Source: Micromonospora globbae
GTDB taxonomy: Bacteria > Actinomycetota > Actinomycetes > Mycobacteriales > Micromonosporaceae
DNA length: 64,000 nucleotides
Assembly: GCF_003610785.1 (NCBI RefSeq)
Contig: NZ_RAQQ01000013.1
Location: 141,658 to 205,657, forward strand
Reading direction: 5' to 3'
The translations under genes were made by a program, and so were the position numbers. Positions 61,050 to 64,000 of this stretch are shown here, piece by piece. How positions within the stretch are numbered: the stretch's first letter is position 1; each line of letters begins with the position of its first letter. The notes beneath the pieces were generated by a model that saw nothing but the letters and a program-made list of their open reading frames with translations, was not told the origin of the DNA and ran no database searches.

Positions 61050-61909
61050 GCCACGGCCTCCCATTCACTCGGGTTGCTGATGGTTGGGGTGGTGGGTCGG
61101 CGGATCCAGGCGGCGTAGTCGGCGATCCCGGCGATCTGCGGGTCGGTGAGGTAGGCGACCTTGATGCGGCGGGGGATGCTGCCTTCGGCGATGAGGTAGG
61201 CCGCGCCCTGGTTGGTGGGGGCGATGTCGGTGGCGGTGTAGCCCTGCTCGGCCCAGCCGTGGCCGAGGACGATGTTCGAGCTGTTGGGAGTGGTGCAGCG
61301 GAACGCGGCCCGGTAGCCGAACAGGTCCCGCAGCGAGGTCGGGATGATGTCGAAACTGGGCCGCTGCGTGGCGGCCACGACGGGGATACCGGCAGCCCGG
61401 CCCCGAGCGACCAGGTCCCGCAGGAGGGCGACAAACTCTTCCTGCTCCTGCTTGCTGCCGACCGTGGCGGAGTAGAAGGCGATCTCGTCGACGAGCACGG
61501 TGATGACCGAGAGGCGGTCGGCGGGGGTGAGTTTGCGGCGCCCGTGGGCGCGTAGCCAGGCGTAGCGGTTGTTCATCACGACCTGCAGCCGGCGCAGCAC
61601 GGCCAGGGCGTCGGTGATGTTGGGGCCGATGAAGGCGTCGGCGCAGTCTTCCCACTGGCCGAGTTCGACGAGCTTGCCGTCCAGCAGGACCAAGCGGCTG
61701 TCGACGGAGAGGGCGGCGTGGGCGGCGATCGTGTTCAGCAGGCCGGACTTGCCGCCGCCGGGTTCGCCTCCGGCGAGGAGGTTGCGGTAGGCGAGGGTGA
61801 TGTAGACGGGCTGGCCGAACTCGTCGATCCCGATGAAGATCGGGTCGAACATCGACAGGCCAGGACCCACCGGCACCCCATCCGTGGGGGCGGCTGTCGT
61901 GGTGGTCAT
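61046..61909 (-). CDS. FtsK/SpoIIIE-type DNA translocase (TraSA/TraB-like)
   Basis: A 287-aa motor protein with Walker A GGEPGGGKSGLL, Walker B-type ITVLVDEIAFY, and AATQRPSFDIIPTSLRDLFGYRAAFRCTT, the FtsK-family sensor region. Like TraSA of pSAM2 (about 300 aa) it moves double-stranded DNA between hyphae without a relaxase. It lacks membrane helices; these appear to be on the separate 312-aa protein upstream. ATG 61909 has GGAGGG upstream. Confidence 0.88.
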   Translation of the reverse strand: MTTTTAAPTDGVPVGPGLSMFDPIFIGIDEFGQPVYITLAYRNLLAGGEPGGGKSGLLNTIAAHAALSVDSRLVLLDGKLVELGQWEDCADAFIGPNITDALAVLRRLQVVMNNRYAWLRAHGRRKLTPADRLSVITVLVDEIAFYSATVGSKQEQEEFVALLRDLVARGRAAGIPVVAATQRPSFDIIPTSLRDLFGYRAAFRCTTPNSSNIVLGHGWAEQGYTATDIAPTNQGAAYLIAEGSIPRRIKVAYLTDPQIAGIADYAAWIRRPTTPTISNPSEWEAVA

Positions 61910-61997
61910 CGAGGTGCCCTCCTTCGGGCGTTTGGTGGGCGCGGAGAGCCACACGAACGAGCCGCAATGGCTCCCCGCGTCCATGGGTGGGTAGGGG

Positions 61998-62147
61998 TCA
62001 GATCACGCCGTCGTCGTGCTGCTCGTCGTGCCTGTCGGCGTCGAGCTCGGCGTCACGGCGGTAGTCCCACGACCGGCCGTCCCGGCCGCAGTCGTAGCAG
62101 TGGAAGTAGAAGCCGTCGGTGGCCTCGTCGTACTCGATCTGCGTCAT
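61998..62147 (-). CDS. 49-aa Cys-pair protein, hypothetical (AICE)
   Basis: ATG 62147 to TGA 61998: MTQIEYDEATDGFYFHCYDC..., then an acidic tail ending DEQHDDGVI. The FHCYDCG pair looks zinc-binding. It starts 3 bp after the end of the 312-aa gene and sits between the two translocase-related genes, so it is probably translated. Confidence 0.5.
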   Translation of the reverse strand: MTQIEYDEATDGFYFHCYDCGRDGRSWDYRRDAELDADRHDEQHDDGVI

Positions 62148-62150
62148 GGC

Positions 62151-63089
62151 TCAGATCCAGTCCGACACGTCGTCCTCGGCCGTCGAGGACGAAGCCGCGG
62201 GCTTGCTGCCGTTGGCGGTCGTGGCCGGCTTCTTCGCCGGCTTGCCCTGGGTGGGCAGGGTGATGGTGGGTGCGTCGACGTCGGGCAGGTCCAGTGCCGT
62301 GGGCACGGCCGGTGACGGCCGATCCGTGGCGGCTGGGGTGTCGCTGGTGATGACGTCGACCAGGGGCGAGGCGACGTTGGCGGTGAGTACCTCGCGGCGT
62401 TTGATGTCGAACCGCACGTAGGCGGCGGTGCGCTCGGAGGCGCGTTCGACGAGCACGGTGGAGGCGTGGCAGGCCACGGCGATCTTGTCGAGCCGGGCTT
62501 CCAGGTCCTTGGCCGACAGACCAGGCCGCAGGTAGACCCACACCCGCTCACCCACAGGGGTGGGCTTGGCCCAGAGGATGAGTGGCAGGCTGCCGGACTG
62601 GTTGGCGATGATGAACTGCGCGAAGCACACGCGCAGTCGGTGCCGCACGAACAGGCACATGCCCCAGGCGAGGATGAACCGGCGGGACGCCGGGATAGCG
62701 GCCGGGACGCCGACGACCAGGGCGACCACCACGGCCGTCACCGGACCGGTGGTGCGGTTCGCGAGCTGCGTCCACCCGATACCGAGCAGGACGGTGGTGG
62801 CGATTTCGGGGAGCCACCACCACAGCAGCCGCAGCACCGGCCAGATCCGCACGAGCACCCACACGATGCCGCCGGTCGGGACGCCGATCAGCCCGCCGAG
62901 GATGAGGGCGAGGATCGGGTGCATGTAGGAGGCGGCCACCACGGCCGCGAGCAGGCCGACGATGACCGCCGTCAGGATGAACGCCAGGCGAGCATTCCTG
63001 GCGGAGGAACGGTGGACCCTGGCCTCGATGACCGTCACCGTTCCGGTGGACTTCCCGCCGAAGGGGCGGCGGGGGCTAGACTTGGACAC
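62151..63089 (-). CDS. Membrane protein resembling the N-terminal half of TraB/FtsK translocases
   Basis: A 312-aa protein with about four membrane helices (residues 27-130: LAFILTAVIVGLLAAVVAASYM; LILGGLIGVPTGGIVWVLV; TGPVTAVVVALVVGVPAAIPA) and then VWVYLRPGLSAKDLEARLDKIAVACHASTVLVERASERTAAYVRFDIKRRE, a segment like the region before the motor domain in FtsK-type proteins of actinomycetes. It may anchor the translocase encoded just downstream. GTG 63089 has GGGAGG 7 nt upstream. Confidence 0.65.
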   Translation of the reverse strand: MSKSSPRRPFGGKSTGTVTVIEARVHRSSARNARLAFILTAVIVGLLAAVVAASYMHPILALILGGLIGVPTGGIVWVLVRIWPVLRLLWWWLPEIATTVLLGIGWTQLANRTTGPVTAVVVALVVGVPAAIPASRRFILAWGMCLFVRHRLRVCFAQFIIANQSGSLPLILWAKPTPVGERVWVYLRPGLSAKDLEARLDKIAVACHASTVLVERASERTAAYVRFDIKRREVLTANVASPLVDVITSDTPAATDRPSPAVPTALDLPDVDAPTITLPTQGKPAKKPATTANGSKPAASSSTAEDDVSDWI

Positions 63090-63145
63090 GACGAGTCCTC
63101 CCAGGTAATGGGTGGGATGAGTTGGAGGGCACGGGGTCGGCAGGT

Positions 63146-63230
63146 TTGGACGCCAGTACCGACCCCGCGCCAGCTCTTGCGGGATGTGACCACCGATCGT
63201 GGTCACCAGGCCGAGGACGTTGGACGCCAG
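63146..63230. promoter_or_regulatory. Palindrome flanked by 11-bp direct repeats upstream of the tra genes
   Basis: GTGACCAC-CGATC-GTGGTCAC (63186-63206) is a perfect 8-bp inverted repeat. TTGGACGCCAG occurs at 63146-63156 and 63220-63230 on either side. The block lies between the 106-aa gene and the 312-aa membrane protein gene, where a Kor-type repressor would control the transfer genes. Confidence 0.5.
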
Positions 63231-63337
63231 AGCCGCCCTCGGACTGCCTCTTTCAGTTGGATCGGTCAGCGGACCATCGGCCGCTGGCGGGTGCCACGGA
63301 CACCAGTGGCAGAGATTCAGCCTGGTGCGCGAAGGGC

Positions 63338-63658
63338 CTACTTGGCCGCCGAGGTGCCAGACTTCGGCTTCAGCGACACGGCACGGAACGCCACGCCGTT
63401 ACGCCCGTTGGTCGCCCACGGAATGGCCTCCAACTGCTCGACCTCGATGAGCTGCCCCACCATCACATTCGGCTTCTCACCCGCCGTCGTGATCGTGATG
63501 ACCTCACCGCCCGTCTCGTCGAGAACGAAGACCTGGGTCGACCACATGAGCCGGCCCGTTCCCTTCTCCGACCGCTGATTGCCGTTCTGGTCGTTCTTCG
63601 GCTCCGGGTCCTTCGACACCGTCACCTGCTTCGCCTTGGTGTCCACGTACAGCTTCAC
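63338..63658 (-). CDS. Small conserved AICE protein (Pra-like position), hypothetical
   Basis: A 106-aa protein beginning VKLYVDTKAKQVTVSKDPEPKNDQNG and containing GRLMWSTQVFVLDETGGEVITITTAGEKP, EAIPWATNGRNGVAFRAVSL. The style is that of small single-domain proteins found first in the transfer/replication operon of many AICEs; a role like the Pra activator of pSAM2 or a single-strand DNA binder is possible but unproven. GTG 63658 has a perfect AGGAGGT site. Confidence 0.6.
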   Translation of the reverse strand: MKLYVDTKAKQVTVSKDPEPKNDQNGNQRSEKGTGRLMWSTQVFVLDETGGEVITITTAGEKPNVMVGQLIEVEQLEAIPWATNGRNGVAFRAVSLKPKSGTSAAK

Positions 63659-63768
63659 CAGATACCTCCTGTGTCTCGGGTCGGATTGAGCAAGTCCCCT
63701 TTGGACTTGTGCTCGCGACCTCTGCCAAGAAGGCTCCCGCAGGAGGCGGGACAAGCCACCCGACACCG

Positions 63769-63811
63769 TGGACAACTAGGGACGTCTTCGTTACCATGAA
63801 TGCGTCCTAGT
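63769..63811 (+). promoter_or_regulatory. Promoter with operator-like repeat for the divergent regulator gene
   Basis: TGGACA (63769-63774), 17-nt spacer, TACCAT (63792-63797). The arms ACTAGGGACG (63775-63784) and CGTCCTAGT (63803-63811) form an inverted repeat around the -10 box, with one bulged base, as expected for autoregulation by the encoded helix-turn-helix protein. Confidence 0.55.
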
Positions 63812-63830
63812 CGTCCCCTTGGAGGCTGCG

Positions 63831-63896
63831 ATGCCTAACGACCGACTGCGGGATGCCATCCTCCGCAACGGCAGGGAGTGTCAAGTTAACGGCTGA
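63831..63896 (+). pseudogene. Helix-turn-helix (XRE-like) AICE regulator, interrupted by an insertion sequence
   Basis: ATG 63831 with GGAGG 5 nt upstream encodes MPNDRLRDAILRNG, the conserved start of AICE regulators that continue with a helix-turn-helix of the type ...VDPKTVERWI. After codon 14 the frame runs into insertion-sequence DNA and stops at 63894-63896. The promoter and ribosome site are intact, so a 21-residue truncated peptide would be made. Confidence 0.7.
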
Positions 63897-64000
63897 TCTT
63901 GGTTGTTGAGGTCAGTGGTTGGCCGGGGTGAGCCGGCCCTCGAAGGCGATCTGGAAGGCGTTCAGCGGTGCTTTCCAGCGCATGGTCCAGCGGCGGCGGC
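63874..64000. mobile_element. IS256/mutator-type insertion sequence, right terminal part (partial)
   Basis: The sequence changes from regulator to unrelated DNA near 63873. A tip such as GGGAGTGTCAAGTTAACGG is followed by the transposase 3' end on the minus strand. The other end and the target duplication are outside the window, so the exact tip is uncertain by several bases. Confidence 0.65.
63912..64000 (-). CDS. C-terminus of IS256/mutator-family transposase (partial)
   Basis: The last 28 codons, RRRWTMRWKAPLNAFQIAFEG and RLTPANH followed by the stop at 63912-63914, match the end of actinobacterial mutator-type (IS256 family) transposases, where an RWTxRWKxALNAF motif is typical. The DDE catalytic part lies beyond the right edge. 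Short, so the family call is moderate. Confidence 0.65.
   Translation of the reverse strand, partial: RRRWTMRWKAPLNAFQIAFEGRLTPANH

Larger units (their letters stand above)
54740..64000. mobile_element. Actinomycete integrative and conjugative element (AICE), left part
   Basis: Runs from the tRNA-Thr end past the window edge. It holds the full AICE core: tyrosine integrase, excisionase, RepSA-type initiator, SpdB-like spread protein and FtsK/TraB-type translocase, all on the minus strand, with small accessory genes between. The order int-xis-rep next to the tRNA is that of pSAM2 and relatives. The right part and attR are not visible and an insertion sequence interrupts the regulator gene at 63831. 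Confidence 0.88.

Overview
The window is chromosomal DNA from a high-GC actinobacterium, most likely Micromonospora or another member of the Micromonosporaceae. The backbone gene order panC-panD-coaX-lysS-lsr2-clpC-mutY-disA-radA-lpqE-carD-ispD-ispF-cysS-rlmB matches the Rv3602c-Rv3579c block of Mycobacterium tuberculosis, and codon use is strongly GC3-biased. A characteristic intergenic palindrome (1462-1536) and many leaderless start signals (TANNNT box 5-8 nt before ATG or GTG) also fit this group.

Layout. 1-9.6 kb: coenzyme A and NAD biosynthesis (tail of a DUF2520 gene, panC, panD, nadB, nadC, coaX) mixed with a septum-formation-type lipoprotein, a membrane protein and a methyltransferase, ending with lysS. 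9.7-19.9 kb: nucleoid protein Lsr2, protease chaperone ClpC, MutY, an ACT-domain protein, peptide deformylase, the c-di-AMP cyclase DisA, RadA and an LpqE-like lipoprotein. 20.0-24.0 kb: a four-gene type III polyketide cluster (UbiA prenyltransferase, methyltransferase, acyl-CoA-dehydrogenase-fold flavoprotein, type III PKS), resembling the agq phenolic-lipid cluster of Actinoplanes. 25.7-27.5 kb: carD, ispD, ispF. 27.5-50.6 kb: an accessory stretch inserted between ispF and cysS. It carries tyrosine catabolism (hmgA, a gene of unknown function, fah, an aromatic aminotransferase, hppD and an Lrp-type regulator), two fumarases (class I fumA and class II fumC) around an AfsR-type regulator, two PQQ-propeller proteins, a tiny predicted secreted peptide, and several regulators. 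50.6-54.3 kb: cysS, rlmB and an MsiK-type ABC ATPase.

54.69-64.0 kb: an actinomycete integrative and conjugative element (AICE) of the pSAM2/SLP1 type, inserted at the 3' end of tRNA-Thr(TGT). It reads leftward as an almost continuous chain of overlapping genes: Pra-like or unknown 106-aa protein, membrane protein, 49-aa protein, FtsK/TraB-type DNA translocase, several small zinc-ribbon or helix-turn-helix proteins, SpdB-like DUF2637 membrane protein, RepSA-type replication initiator, excisionase and tyrosine integrase. At the right edge the divergent helix-turn-helix regulator gene of the element is cut after about 14 codons by an IS256/mutator-type insertion sequence, of which only the transposase C-terminus lies in the window.

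How the genes work together: the tyrosine genes convert tyrosine to fumarate plus acetoacetate, and the fumarases nearby could pass the fumarate into the TCA cycle. The step normally done by maleylacetoacetate isomerase has no recognisable gene here; the unknown gene at 29881-30864 is the best local candidate. Function calls come from reading protein motifs and remembered family features; no database search was run.
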